Source: Wyeomyia smithii (Eukaryota > Arthropoda > Insecta > Diptera > Culicidae). Taken from it: a stretch of DNA of 64,000 bases. Shown piece by piece: positions 11,756 to 23,881 of the stretch. The DNA lies in NCBI RefSeq assembly GCF_029784165.1, contig NC_073696.1, forward strand, positions 245,063,471-245,127,470, read 5' to 3'. The notes under the pieces are model-generated. The model was not told the origin of the DNA. It was given only the letters and a program-made list of their open reading frames with translations, and made no database searches. A program made the translations under genes and the position numbers. Positions within the stretch are counted from its first letter, which is position 1, and every line of letters starts with the position of its first letter.

Positions 11756-12240
11756 ACTAGGGGGGTGCGGTTGGTGCGGTCCGCACCAGGCCCACCACTC
11801 GAGGGGGCCCCAAAATCTTGCGAACACCGAACCGGTCAACATGCCCATCTGAACTTAACCCCATGTATTTTTGCTCGCCACTCTGCTCTCGTGATTCCAC
11901 ACGGACAAAGTATACGTGATACCGATGTTCATTTTTACCATGATTCGTGATTCGACTGACGTCGAAGTTGAATGTTTTGCGATCGCAGAAAACATTTAAT
12001 GCAACGTGGAAATATGCAAGGAAAGAGCGATTTTTTGCAATGCTGAAAACCAGACTTGGTAAAGCACACACCGCACTAGAAGGGGAACAAAAATTGAGCT
12101 CTTGCTTGCTAGGTATCACGCTCTTGAGCTGGGTGCTTCGGTCGATGATTCGGCTCGCGAAGAATGAAGAATACCACCACAGAGCGTCTTCGTTGGTGTT
12201 TTTCTAAAGGAGCGCCCGGTGTAGCCCCGAATCATTTTGC
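11752..12240. mobile_element. Possible truncated hAT-like element
   Basis: The left end AGCAGCGTAACTAGGGGGGT, followed by GGTGCGGTCCGCACC, looks like the CAGNGGCGTAACTAGGGGG terminal repeat common in hAT-type elements. The opposite end was not found. From about 12055 it contains ACTTGGTAAAGCACAC, shared with the inverted element at 13540-13805. The right boundary is a guess. Confidence 0.35.
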
Positions 12241-12513
12241 TTGTTTTTTACTTCGTGGCATCTCCGTCTCCTTGTACTCTGCTTCTCTTTGCTATGTATA
12301 TTACTCGTTACAGCTAGTGCAGAGGGTGAGCGCTGAAGACGTATGCGGGTGAGTGGGTGACTATATATTTGTGTTGTTTTTGAAATTGAATGTCATGAAT
12401 TCAATGAAATGGAATTTAATGTAATGAAGCAGGAAAATAATGCTCTGTTTAGTAGTTTTAAAAGAACATGCCGTAAACATTTTTTTTTTATGCAACAGTT
12501 GCAATTACTTGGA

Positions 12514-12870
12514 CTTTTTTTTTTATTCTCGCTTATTTTCCGTCGGTCTAGTTCCGCCACTGTTGTAGCCAATCACCGACGCCCAGGGAGGCGACTCCAC
12601 ACCCAGGACCCTAACTCACGACCCGCTTATTAACGGACCGGCGCCAACGGCTTTACTTCCTCATGCGATGGAAGGCGTGATCCCAGAGATTTTTCGCCTC
12701 AGAAAATCTCCCGGTGTCGGCTAGGATTGAATCTAGACTAGTTGGGTTGGTTGTGAGTGGATCACGCCACCTCACAACCATCGACACCTATGTCGGCGGT
12801 GGGATTCGAACCCAGGCGTCGAGCGTGGTTGGCGGAGACGTTACCAACCACACTAGGCCTCCGCTCCTCT
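12514..12870 (-). mobile_element. tRNA-derived SINE, full length, 9-bp TSD
   Basis: Read on the minus strand from 12870 it begins with an A-box-like TAGTGTGGTTGGTAACG followed by a B box GGTTCGAATCCC, the internal Pol III promoter of a tRNA. It ends in an A-rich tail at 12514-12523. It is flanked by a 9-bp direct repeat, TTACTTGGA, at 12505-12513 and 12871-12879. It encodes no protein and would depend on LINE machinery. The known Aedes SINE Feilai is one possible identity, but I cannot confirm it. Confidence 0.85.
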
Positions 12871-12879
12871 TTACTTGGA

Positions 12880-13539
12880 TTTGTTTGTTTCGTTTAAAGA
12901 AAGCATGCGTTTTGGTAAATATTTCCTGTAATATGAGTTTTAAATTGCTTTATATTTTTGAGCCTTCAGCCAGAAAATACAGTGGAATCAGGGTTGATAT
13001 TTGTTGACACTCTTGAGTTAAAGTTAAAAAAGGATCGTACGTTATTTTTTTACAATCCTTTCAGAGTTCTCCCTTCCCGCTTTTTGCATGGAAGTGAACT
13101 GTCAAAACACCTCATTCTATTTATTTCGGTCAGTGTCAGTGAAAAAGTGTTTCGGTGAAGTTCATTTTGGTTGAGTGGACTGTTTGTTTTTCTTTTTCGC
13201 TTTGAAGTGAAGATCATTTGGTTGGATTTGTCGTCAAATTTTTTTCCGTAACTGTGAACGATGCGCGCGATCTCTTCATCTGAGTATAACAGCACGTTAC
13301 TAGGACGAAAATCTAGTGTATCTGAAAGAGTGCTGCGATCATTGGAAGTGAAAATTGAAAATGATTGGCTGTAATTTTCGAAGAATTTTGCTGGGGGAAA
13401 TGACTTTTATCAGCACTGAGTAGAATATAATCAAGACACTATTTTGAAACTTTCCGTCGTTTCAGGAAGCATAATCATCAATCTTTATTCAAAAAACGAG
13501 TTTATATTTAAAAAAAAACATTACAAAATTCCTACTCAA
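12880..13539. other. Unassigned stretch, possible retroelement 5' leader
   Basis: Between 13125 and 13180 the plus strand reads GGTCAGTGTCAGTGAAAAAG, with a doubled initiator-like TCAGTG and a GTGAA-rich leader. Such leaders resemble 5' ends of non-LTR retrotransposons. No downstream ORF supports this. Confidence 0.25.
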
Positions 13540-13805
13540 ACTTGGTAAAGTACGTACAGCATCTCAAACAGAGCTTGATTGTAGCTCTAGCTCCATAGCC
13601 CACACGCACTCGGGCTATGTGCTTTGGTCTTCAGCTTGGTGCGCAACAAATTAAGAAAAGCATCATACAGCAAATATCTCTTCACGGATCAAAACAAAAC
13701 GAAAAAGAAAATAACGCTCAACGTGCCTCCGGGTGACGAACACAAGAATATCGTACTGCATTCGTAGCTTTTTTAGCTCTTGCGCCGAGCGGTGCTTTTA
13801 CCAAG
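13540..13805. mobile_element. Inverted-repeat element, ACTTGGTAAAG ends
   Basis: The left end ACTTGGTAAAGTACGTACAG and the right end, reversed, ACTTGGTAAAAGCACCGCTC form imperfect terminal repeats. Inner AGAGCTT/TAGCTC motifs are also mirrored. A related end occurs at about 12055. The target duplication is not clear. Confidence 0.45.
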
Positions 13806-14201
13806 TCTAGAAAACGCTGTCTATCTGTGTTGCTGTGCTGTGGCTAACTTGAAAACATGAAACAGAGCGAGGGAAATAATCTGCGTTCACGCGAGACTAT
13901 ATGCACCCGAAAACAGTTGGCTCTAAGTTAAAGTTGATCGAGTTTCTCTAAGTTTAAGATTCAACAACTTACGACTGATAATTGCTTTAGTGAAATTGAG
14001 TATATCGGCTTTCCAGTCATCTGCTTATCAAAACGAAAATTTATTTTCTATTTGCGACGTTTCGTTTTAATATAAAATCTTTTTAAAGGATTACAAAAAT
14101 AACAAAAATTCAATAGTCAGAAAACAGTCACTTACAGAAAAGAAAGGGTTGTGAGGACAAAAAATTTTTACGAAAATAGTTCTGAATTTCGTGATTGATT
14201 T

Positions 14202-14811
14202 TTCGTAAAAATGTTATATCTCAAGATTGGCTCATACTACCACGGGGTGGTAGGTGCTGCTTACGTAAAATTTTCCGAGAAACACAATGAAACCATCAAA
14301 TTTAAAATAAAATTAGCTGCATTTGCCGAAAAATGCCAATTTAGTTTTAAAATACAAAAATAATCTATCTGGCCACACTTCCGGTCAAAAATAATATTTT
14401 TTCTGGACTCCTAGGTTTATTTTCTTCGAAATTCACATATCACTTTTTTCTGGTGTCTTAAGTCTATAAATTATAAAATAAAATAATTACGAAGTTTACA
14501 ACTTTTTTCGTAAAAATGTTATATCTCGAGATTGGCTCATATTACCTCGGGATGGTAGTTGTTTCTTATGTGAAATTTTCCAAGGAACACGATGAAATTA
14601 TCAAATTTAAAATAAAATTGGCTGCATTTGCCGAAAAATGTAAATTTAGTTTTCAAATACAAACATAATTTATCTGGCATCACTTCCCGCCAAAACTTAT
14701 ATTTTTTCTGGATTTCTTGGTTTATTTTCGTCAAAAATCATCTTTCAGTATTTTTCGGACATCTTACGTCTATGAATTCTAAGAAAAAGAAATAAGAGAT
14801 TTTTGACAAAA
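14202..14811. repeat. Two-copy tandem duplication, period 305 bp
   Basis: TTCGTAAAAATGTTATATCT begins at 14202 and again at 14507. GATTGGCTCATA, AAATTTAAAATAAAATT and GCATTTGCCGAAAAATG recur in the same order and spacing. Divergence is moderate. There is no coding signal. Confidence 0.8.
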
Positions 14812-14994
14812 ATTGCGCGACTTTGCAATAAAGAGGGGGGTCCTAGAGAGCGAGGAGTATTCCAATCGACACCAAAATTGGGATTTTTTCTCTTTAGAAT
14901 AGATGAATATTTCCCCCAACTTTGAACAAAATCTGAGATGGTCGTGTCCAAGTGGCATGTACACTTCGTATGGAATGATCCATATGCCATTCGG

Positions 14995-15066
14995 CCCTTT
15001 GGAGCACTTTCATACCTTCGGTTTTGTCAGTGATTGCTATACCTTTCTAGGAGAAAGGCAAAAATA
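14995..15066 (-). repeat. Terminal hairpin of a dispersed repeat
   Basis: GATTGCTATACCTTTCTAGG followed by AGAAAGGCA contains a hairpin (CCTTTCT/AGAAAGG). It is the reverse of the end at 36784-36860, including the adjoining TTTGGAGCACTTT and CATTCGGCCC. Confidence 0.6.
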
Positions 15067-15129
15067 ATACATATAAGCCAAGGTAGAGGAAAAAGTAAAT
15101 TTTTGTTGCACTGTGTAATCATTACACAT

Positions 15130-16330
15130 AATTTTCCAGGCTCTAGGTGGTGTTTTTTGTTTTCCGCAAACTGGAAGTGAACATTTCGGACTTCAAAATG
15201 GCATCGGGCACTAATTTTCGCTTTCTAGGCGTCATAGCGGATCAGAAAAAATCATTGCTGGGGAGTTTTTAACACCTTTTCAGCTACCTAACCGCGCAAT
15301 CTTGGATTAGGAAATGGCATCGGTTATCGGTTTTCAGTTTCAGGATATAATTCCGGTTCTAGAGACACCAACATGGGAGGTATTTGAACATTTCAAGTTT
15401 CACACAGCTTTACAGGAATCGTAAGTAGCGAATTGGATTTAAAACTGACGCTAGATTTTTCGTTGCTTGGCGTCGTGTCAGCTGTGGAAACATCAGGGGA
15501 GCATTATCATAGATTTTACCCAGCTTCCATAAAACTCAAAATTATAACTCGGATTTGAATATGACATCAAACATCGATATTAGGTCTTACAATATCATGT
15601 CGATGCTGGAAACACCTATATTGCAGAAAATATTATCAATTTATGCAAACTTTCTGAAACTGGGAGCAGCCATCTTGAATTTCAGAATGTCATCGGCCAC
15701 TGATTTCCGGTTTCTAAGCATCATCTCGGTTCCGGAACCACCATTACAGGTCAAACTCGATTATCCGAAGACTCGACTATCCGGAGACTCGGTTATCTGG
15801 GATTCGATTATCAGGAATGATTTTTTTTGCTGTTTGCTTTTAATATTTATTTTGAAATGTTAGCTTCACTATTCCTTTCGGTACTTTTGTTACCATTCCT
15901 GTCCTATCCAGCATGTTTGGGACATGTCCAAGTTCAGTAAATCCGGTCAGTGTCAAATTATTACTTTTTTGCTTTTCAAGTACCTAAACCTCTTTTTCCA
16001 TAGAAATGATCTCTGGTTACGCTACTGCAATTATCAAGTAACATAACGAAAAATAGTTATTCTACGTTCATTGATTGCAAATTTCAAAATAAAAACTAGT
16101 GATCCAATTTTCCGGAAAATTTAATTATCCGGAAAATTTAATCATCCGGAGTGAAAAAAAAATCGACACTCCGGATAATCAAGCCCGACCTGTGTTGGGG
16201 AGCTTTGTGTATGTTTCCCACAATTTTGTACAGCTTCCCAGAAACCGAAAGTTACCATCTTAGATTTAAAACTAACGTCAAACATCAAGTCTTGGTCTCC
16301 AGAAATCAGGGCTGAAAAGTAATTTGAAAT
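15130..16330 (+). repeat. About 125-bp-unit repeat, interrupted by a pogo-like element
   Basis: Recurrent phrases (AACTGGAAGTGAACATTTCG, CTTCAAAATGGCATCGG, GTTCCGGAA, ACCAACATGGGAGG) match the unit repeat at 37.7-38.3 kb, 44.1-45.0 kb and 63.1-63.4 kb. The TA-bounded element at 15747-16192 splits one unit. Confidence 0.55.
15747..16192. mobile_element. Pogo/Tc1-like MITE, CAGGTC ends
   Basis: The left end CAGGTCAAACTCGATTATCC and the right end, reversed, CAGGTCGGGCTTGATTATCC are inverted repeats. A TA precedes the left end. Inner ATCCGGAGACT motifs repeat subterminally. The 446-bp interior has no transposase. It interrupts the unit repeat at 15.1-16.3 kb. Related ends occur at 28779, 30517 and 48519. 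Confidence 0.7.
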
Positions 16331-16331
16331 C

Positions 16332-17070
16332 TATTGTTTTCATAAAAGTTTTCGAAACTGTTGGAACGATTAAGTATGCAATTAAATTTTGAAGTGTCTG
16401 TAAATTTGTGAAATTCTTAAAGAAGGTAAAATCTTTAAAGTCCCAAAAACCTACAAAATCTATATTACCAGTACAAACGGTAGAATCTGAAAATCACAAA
16501 AATCTATAAAATTTGTGTAATCTGTAAGACATTTAAAATCTGTTTATAAAATATTTTAAACTTGTAAAATTTGTAAAACCTATAAAATTGGTGAAATAGA
16601 TAAACTTTGATGTGCATACTAATAGATTCAAATTCAAGCATACCAACTATTAATGAATATTGGCCTATGGAAAGTTAATCATCATTGCCTTTGGAAAGTT
16701 AATCATCATCATCAGCAACTGTTTTGAATATTGTATTTTGAAAAATTACCTTTGTTATCATCACACATATCGAAACCATATGTTTAAAAACTTGAACATA
16801 CTAATTTCAGAAAAGTTTTGAAAACGGTTCAACCGATTGAGTATGCAATAAATTTTGAAGTATCTGTAAACCTGTACGTAAAAGTACTGTATAATCTACG
16901 AATTTCATATTTTCGAAATGTGCGTGCAGAGAATAACAAAAAAATATTTTCAGTGTGGAGCGTACCTACTGTTAATGAATATTTGTCTATGGAAAGTTAA
17001 TCAACATCTTTCAAGTGTATTTTGAAATATTGCATTATAAAACATTAGCTTTGTTATCATCACACATGTC
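16332..17070. repeat. Direct duplication, offset about 470 bp
   Basis: AAAGTTTTCGAAACTG, GATTAAGTATGCAAT and AAATTTTGAAGTGTCTGTAA at about 16345-16400 recur at about 16812-16875. TTAATGAATATTGGCCTATG and TTTGTTATCATCACACAT recur downstream. From 16420 to 16615 there is additionally a degenerate tract of about 10 bp period built on AAAATCTATA/AAATCTGTAA. Confidence 0.65.
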
Positions 17071-17099
17071 GAAAATGGATAAGAAGGATACATGAATTC

Positions 17100-19335
17100 A
17101 CAAAATAAACTTTACCTGCATTTTTTCCCAGAAGCTCTGAACCTGCTGTTATTTAAGTGAAAAATCTCAATTTAGAAATAACAAATTACTCCGAACAGCT
17201 TTTGATGATTGTTGTTCCAAGTTCCTGTACAACTCCTGATGACCGGATTTGTTTTCCTTTGCTGGCAGTATATTTTGATTTGATCACTCAAACCCTGAAC
17301 ATACATTTAGCTTTTCTTTCGGCCTTCATTCGCCCCAGTCATCAGCCAACCCGACGGAAACCATGCCTACCTTAATCTAATTTGAGCTTTTCCCTTCTCC
17401 ACTGGGCGAAGAATAAAAAAAATTCATCGTCTCCAATTTGGCAGTAATTTATCATCACCCTCAAACGTCGGCCCATCCGGCAGATTCACACGGATAATGT
17501 TACACAACTCCGGCGAAAAACAAGCCGTCCGACAGCTCCGGAGCTACAAGTAATAAGGAAACAACACAAAAGTCAGTATGATTAGGATGAGCAAAGTTTC
17601 GTCATTACCTCCCCGCTTCCCGTTGTTGTTCATTTCCCTGGATCAGGGGGTTCAGATCCATACTTGCCTCCGTCTGTTAGCATTGGCCCGAGTGCTAACG
17701 AAAATGGGTGTCACCAAAGTTGTTGGCACAAGTCAATTGCCAAGCAGCAGCAGCAGTGGCTTTGAGCTCAACTGCCAACAAATTCGGTGCTTCCCGCTGC
17801 GGCAGGCTTTGTTGCCGCGGATCTAATTCCATTTGGAAATCGTTTCCACTGTCGGTCGGTTCTGTCACGTTTCCAATAGAGATGTAGTGCCGAAGGGGAA
17901 AGGCGGAAGGTGGCGAAACGGGAGCTCGAACGATTCTGACAGTTTGGCAGTAAAAAATCCGATAAAACTCTCAACAACTTTTGCTCTCAGTTTTTAATGA
18001 TCATTTCGCCTGAAAGTGCTGCTAGCTACTGCTTCTGCTGCTGCTGTGGTTGGCAGCCGTGTGGTGAAGTTGGTGAACCGCTGCTGGTTGTGGACTGAAG
18101 TGGCTACTGCTCCTCACAGTTGGAGTAGGAGGAGGAGAAAGAGAAATGTGTCGTTTGTGCGGTGTCAGTTTTTTGGGCAACAGTGTAAATGTAGGATTTT
18201 TGCAGGAGTTTTCAAGCGGCAGTACTGTAGAGTATCAAGAACTTTTCAAAAATGACTAACGCTACTCACAACGTTGAGCACTACATTAGCTTCTGAAGAC
18301 AATTCAGACCGCATGAGGATGCATGAGGATTTTTTTTTTGAGTTCCGAAAATTTAAACTATTATAAAAAGTCCTAATCATTTTTTTAATTTGCTACTAAA
18401 AATATAATTTGTGTATTTAAGCACATCCGATAATTTTTTTAATATGATAGTCCACATCCAATAGTATATCAAGGTAGTGCTATGTATCGTGCCGTACCAA
18501 ATAAACCATATTAAATCTTTAAAGGTAGTGCTAAAAACAAGTCTATTCCGACCAGAAATTTTAAATTTACTGATTGTCAAGGAGAAGTTATAGAAAGAGA
18601 ACCCGTTTTACATCATAATTCTATTATGATGAAGCATTAACACTGATACAAAATGCGTTTGCAAAGAAAAATTACAGCCTTAAGGCTTTTAGCCATAATT
18701 TAACCGCCTTGCCACGCAGGACCCAAAGACAGTAATCACGCTTCTAGTGGGAATTTATTCTCCCCCGTATGCTCTTTCTCAACAAGCCGGAAGTGAGAGA
18801 TGGTGGAAGATGATTTACACGCACAACCGCAACAACCGCCGCAGCCACCGCCGTGTGTTTCCCCACCTATGAAAGGCAAGTCGTTAGCAATTAATAATTA
18901 ATTGAAGAACACATTCAACCGGTTTATCGCTGAACGGCGCCCGCGCACGTACACACCCACACAAAGTCGTCACCAAGTTGTGTGTGGACCGAAACATAAA
19001 TCATTGCCAACGATGTCTCAGCCCCATACATCTTCCGCCTTAGATGTCCCTTGGGGTAGGTGCAGGATAGGGTTCGCGCAATGGAAATAAATCCTTAATA
19101 AATTACACTTTTTCCTAGTTAATGACTTCGAGCGATGCGTGCTGTACATCCTTTCGCATCCCATTTCCGCCCAGCAGCCATCAACAGCAGCAGCAGTAGT
19201 TGAGAGCAGAAGATGATGGCCAACTGCCGGGATGGCGTCGAAGCTTCGCTCGGCGCGTACATAAATAATGACGGTTATTAGTGTCACCCGAGTGTGCTGA
19301 CGTTTCCTGCCTGCCGATAGTGTCGAGCCAGAGAT
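17100..19335. other. Mostly unique sequence with short CAG/CTG runs
   Basis: No transposon boundary is seen. Short CAG/CTG triplet runs lie near 17745, 18030 and 19185. The DNA is less AT-rich than its surroundings and could hold regulatory or untranslated sequence of the candidate exon at 19336. I see no other supported gene. Confidence 0.35.
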
Positions 19336-19519
19336 ATGAGCAAAATGTTCAATTATTATCGATCCTTCGAAAGCTACGGTTGCGGTGTTGTGTCAGGTGA
19401 CTATGTGCGCTCCGTGCCGAACATTAAATATGGATACGATTTTAAGGATTTCTGTGTGGGATGCCGAATGGAAATTGTCAGTACTTATCGCCAACTTCAG
19501 CTGCCGCATTCACTGCCAG
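19336..19519 (+). CDS. Candidate first coding exon, unidentified
   Basis: An open frame starts with ATG at 19336 and a second ATG at 19345. The second sits in CAAAATG, the usual insect translation-start context. The 61 codons encode a Tyr-, Gly- and Cys-containing peptide with phrases such as MFNYYRSFESYGCG and DFKDFCVGCRME. The frame runs into CCAG|GTACGT at 19519/19520, an excellent splice donor, and would end at a stop 36 bases later if unspliced. No homologous family is recognised, and the downstream exon is not visible. I infer a spliced first exon; a chance ORF remains quite possible. Confidence 0.35.
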
Positions 19520-19521
19520 GT

Positions 19522-20683
19522 ACGTGGTTGAAAGAGCAACTTCACGCTAGATAAAATTGTCTGTGAACGCAGTAACGAACAAAGTAAATACCACTTATCA
19601 AAGTTTAATTGTAACCTCTGCCAGCTTCGAATGCATCTCACGAAGCGCTCGTCCTTTGAAGAACTTGCATGGTTATCTGCTTGGAGATCCACTTGAGAGC
19701 AATCATCTTCATCCCTGAGCAAACTATACATGCTTAGGTACCTAAGGTTGGCTTTCTTTTTGGATGTTCCTTTGCCTCTCGTGCTCGGTTACTCGGGCGC
19801 TCAGCAGGGATGCACACTCTTACTCTTGGTTCGGCAGCAAAATTCCTCCTGCGGCATTATTGCTTTACTCTAGTGCATTCGTTTCATTCCGTTGTTGCGT
19901 CGGGTGCACACGAGTGAAAGTTCCCATATCCTGATGCTCAGTGCCACTGCATATAACCCCTCTACTCTCCAGCCTGCAGATATAGCAGCTCATCTCAACA
20001 TCTCAAGCTGCCTGCCTGCTGCTGCTACTTCTACTGCTCTCTTCGGTCCAAGTCTGCAACAATATATCCACTTTACGTGATGTGAATAAATATTTTGTTC
20101 GTCTATTTCTGCTTGCCAGCGAGAAGCGTTCGGGTGGCTTATAGAACAACGTCCCTTCTTCCGGGATGCTGGAAATGTGTGTGAAATTTTTTCAACTTTA
20201 ACAGGTTTGAAAACGATGATTCGCACTGTTCGTTTAGTTATGGTGAGAAACATCAATTGCCGGAGGGGTTTCCAGTAGTTTGATGAACATTATGCATGTC
20301 GTATAAATATTACACTGAAAGGGATCGTCAGTTTGCTTGTTCACATTGTAAACTAATTGAATCATGGATTTTCTAGTACCAATTCGACATCAACAATCGT
20401 CATAATTTGTTGACAAAAATTTTCAAACGAAGTCTAGCGAAAGTCTTTTAAAACGAATTCTATGCAGTATAGGTACATTTCAGTATCCCTGGTAAACAGT
20501 ACTGAAGACAGTGCTTTCAAGTCTAATATTCCACCAGTTAAACAGTAGGGACCCTTTTAATAGTTGAAACTACGCACCTCAACTAAAGCTAATTTTTGGA
20601 GGAGCAAAAAAGGAGGCACATAGCACCAATACTATGGAGATTTTACTTTAAATTTAAACGCTGTGTAATACAAAAGTTTGTTT
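19522..20683. other. Unassigned sequence
   Basis: No repeat boundary, RNA gene or convincing exon was recognised. Confidence 0.3.
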
Positions 20684-20685
20684 TA

Positions 20686-21300
20686 CAGGGTGATGATAAC
20701 AGTTGACACTCTTACTCAACAGCAAACACGATCAGAGATAAATAAGAGTATGTATATATAGGCTCTTTCTTTTTTCTCTTAGGCTGGTATTTTTTTGTTT
20801 TGATCATGCAAACTAAGTTCTATTCAAAATAGTGTCGAAACAAGAAGCATTACGCAAACACATTGTACACTTATACGAGCTGCACAAAATTATCGACAAA
20901 AAGTTCACGAAAAACCATTTTAAAAGTGAAAATCTTCCGCATTCAGCCATCTATAATATCCTGTGAATCTCAACAATAATTCGCAAGGAAGGTAGTGATC
21001 AAGGGGCGGGTATGAAGCCCTCAAGCGCTACGAATATCTATTTCCATACCGTTAATCCTAATCCCCCCTTTGCCGTCGAAGTTTGCTTCATTTCGTTTCG
21101 GGTGCCAGTGCCAGTGATGTTGGTAACGCGTCAAATGTATGGTAGCTGACAGCGATGCCATTCCCGTAGTAGTAAAAGACCGGCCAAAGTGAGGGACAAA
21201 AAAGGCCTTCGCTCTTCTAGTTTGAATCATGGTTGAGTAGTTAGTGGTTTAGCTATTTATCGAGAACCGTACAACGCTTTTATTCCGGCATCATGCAAAA
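20686..21300 (+). mobile_element. Mariner-type transposon remnant
   Basis: The left end CAGGGTGATGATAACAGTTG after a TA resembles the end of the element at 43109. Downstream, frame fragments read ALRKHIVHLYELHK and IDKKFTKNHFKSENLPHSAI, which is the N-terminal DNA-binding region of a mariner-like transposase. Homology to 43109-43570 continues through ATCATGGTTGAGTAG. The 3' end is not defined and stops interrupt the frame. Confidence 0.7.
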
Positions 21301-22064
21301 GCTTCGTCGAAAAGCCGATTATGAGCCATTCCTTAATGTTCATTAATATGTTAACAGGAAAAAGGTCCTGGTTGACGAAGGGAAAAAAATTCCTAAAGCT
21401 CAAAAAATGAAAGATCATAGCTTCATAACCATTCCTGTTGAATTTGGTGCCTCTAGCAAAGATAAAGTGCGTCAAAAAGCCGTAGAATAATTGCTTGCCG
21501 GGCTCGTCGCCTCTACGTTTGTTAACGGAAAAATTTAATTTAAGTCTCTGAAGACTTTACGCACTTATGACTTAGCTAGATGTACCAAAATTCGAAAAAA
21601 AAACGGTTATAAAACTAAAAGGTTTTATTTTTTCTGTTCGAGCTCTAGAACATTTTTTTCGCTTTTATCAACCATTTGTCAACACAGGTTTGACCTAGAC
21701 ATCAATCCGAAAACAAGAAGAATTACACTGTGCTTCAAACGAGAAACATTGCAAGAACTTCTGAAGTGACCTAGTGTAGGTTGTAGGCTTTGTTGGATGC
21801 AACATTCGCTCATACTAGAAATTTTCCAAATAACCCTGAAATTTGAAGTTATGGTCAAAATACCGTTTTCTGGATTTCAGCGCTTACAATTTTTTTTTAA
21901 CTCGGTCATTCCTCAACCGATTTTCAATATTTTAGCAGTTTTGGAAAGGAAAAAACAAAGCTATCAAAATCCATACAATAATGTACAAATTTCTTCAAAA
22001 CAAATTGAGCCATTTGACTCTAAATCTAATTGTTTACAGGGGCACAGAAATGTTTGAAAAGCGT
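21301..22064. other. Unassigned; short protein-like frame near 21380-21487
   Basis: Just after the mariner remnant, the plus strand at about 21385-21487 encodes KDHSFITIPVEFGASSKDK and ends in TAA. I cannot assign it to any family. The rest shows no feature. Confidence 0.25.
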
Positions 22065-22067
22065 TAA

Positions 22068-22332
22068 GGCGTTGGGCACAAATTACGTAACGCATCAAGG
22101 GGGGGAGGGGGGTTTAGTCTGCGTTACATATTGTTACATAGGGGGGAGGGGTAGTTGAGACCGTTACGTATCCGTGGTGTTTGCTCAAAATTGCAAATTC
22201 GGAGGGGGGTCAGGTTGTTCAGCGTTACGTAAATTTAGGGGGGGAGGTCATACCGAACGTTACTTTTCGCTACATAGGGGGGAGGGGGTCTGAAATCTAG
22301 GTTTTAGCGTTACGTAATTTGTGTACGACGCC
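22068..22332. mobile_element. PIF/Harbinger-like MITE, TAA target repeats
   Basis: The left end GGCGTTGGGCACAAATTACG and the right end, reversed, GGCGTCGTACACAAATTACG are inverted repeats. TAA flanks both ends (22065-22067, 22333-22335). The interior is G-rich with repeated GTTACGTA and GGGGGGAGG. A second copy lies at 28379-28651 and a possible fragment at 35700. Confidence 0.75.
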
Positions 22333-22471
22333 TAATCTTTTGTTTTTTATTCAGCTTGAGCTCTAGGGCAAATTAAAGGTTGACCAGTGAAATGAAAATA
22401 TCTTCATCAGAAATTGATCCTAAGTTTTTAGTTGTCACTATTTATAATGTAAAAAAATAAGTTTATCAGGG

Positions 22472-22680
22472 CACTAGAGATGGTCGGGTACGGGTATTTT
22501 TAACCGAAACCCGTACCCGACCCGTACCCGACGGGTTCGGGTCGGGTTTCGGGTAACGCCAAAAAATATTCTACGGGTTCGGGTCGGGTACGGGTAAATA
22601 AAAAACCAAGGCTTCGGGTTCGGGTCGGGTACGGGTTTGAAAAATTCTCTATTGGTCGGGTACGGGTAATTCAATTTTCG
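22472..22680. repeat. GGGTACGGGTTCGGGTCGGGT repeat, copy 2
   Basis: It starts with CACTAGAGATGGTCGGGT, the same border as at 7167. It continues as degenerate CGGGT units (GGGTTCGGGTCGGGTACGGG). The right border differs from the 7.2-kb copy. Confidence 0.6.
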
Positions 22681-22689
22681 TGCATTGTG

Positions 22690-23880
22690 AGAATTCAATT
22701 TTTATCATTTCAAGCCTGGGTGTTTTCTTAATGTCGATAATCGGTAAGATCGGAGAGAAAATCGCCCATCATCACTCAACGAGAGATCGCCCAATACCTA
22801 TTCTGACAGTTGTCGGCAGTCTATGCACCAAGGGAATGACATCATGCTATCGCTTTCTAATGTTAGATTGAAAAGTGTTCCTGCAACAGTTTTGATTTAA
22901 ATGGAATTTTTGTCGGCCTATTTCATAACTGTCAGGAAAACCGCGGAGCATTGCACAGTGGGGCGACTTAATACAAATGCTTGCCAAGTAAAAAAAAAGC
23001 GTCGATAAATACGACAAAAATATGGTATATACTTAATTTTGGGGTGCTGAACACGAAACTCCATTCCACTTTTTATTTGGACACGTTCATAAAGCACGTG
23101 ACTTAATTTTTCATGATTTTTTAGCACTTCACCCCTCACTTTTTTATTAAACAGAAACAAAAACAGCTTACGTAGTTTTTGCACAACTCCTCAAATCAAC
23201 CAAATTTCGCAAAAAAAAATTGTTTTTATAAAAATTAAAACAATATTGTATATTATAATAGGTAATAAAAACTAACTACAAATCAACTATTTCTTCGAGG
23301 CCAAAAAAAAATCAAGCTATCATTGAAGCTGCAGAGCGTTTCACAGTAATGATATATTTTTTTTAAATATGTCAAAAAACGTCAGTATGCCGAGTTTTGA
23401 AAAGTTATAAAAAAATCAAATTTTATGATATTGCTCCCAAATTTTGGACTTAAGCACTTAAATGTTTATTTATTTATTTATTTATTTAATATCTGTTTTT
23501 TACAGATTTTTAGAATTTATCAATGACACCGAATCTATACTCAAAATAACAGGTTTTTGGCAAATGCAGTGAATTATCAAATTTTTCACAAGTTATAAAC
23601 TATATTAATTTTTACCTTTTAAAATTCGTTTGACCCTTTTATGTGTTTATAAAACTCGTCGTTTATTTTAAACTTTACCAGACATGCACTTTTCACAGTG
23701 GACCGATTCCTTATAGTGGACCACCCGCCTGAAACTCTGGGCTCATTATCATTCGTTCACACGCACACTCGGTTGTAGCCTAGCTCCTGTCATCATCTCG
23801 AGAAACCACATATGACAATCAGTGCATAAAATGTACGAGGTACCCAGGCATGTTGAAATAAAAAATTAAAAAAAAAACCA
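22690..23880. other. AT-rich unassigned sequence
   Basis: Contains a (TTTA)n run at about 23467-23490. No gene is recognised. It lies between two CGGGT blocks and may be an insertion into one original unit. Confidence 0.35.
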
Positions 23881-23881
23881 G

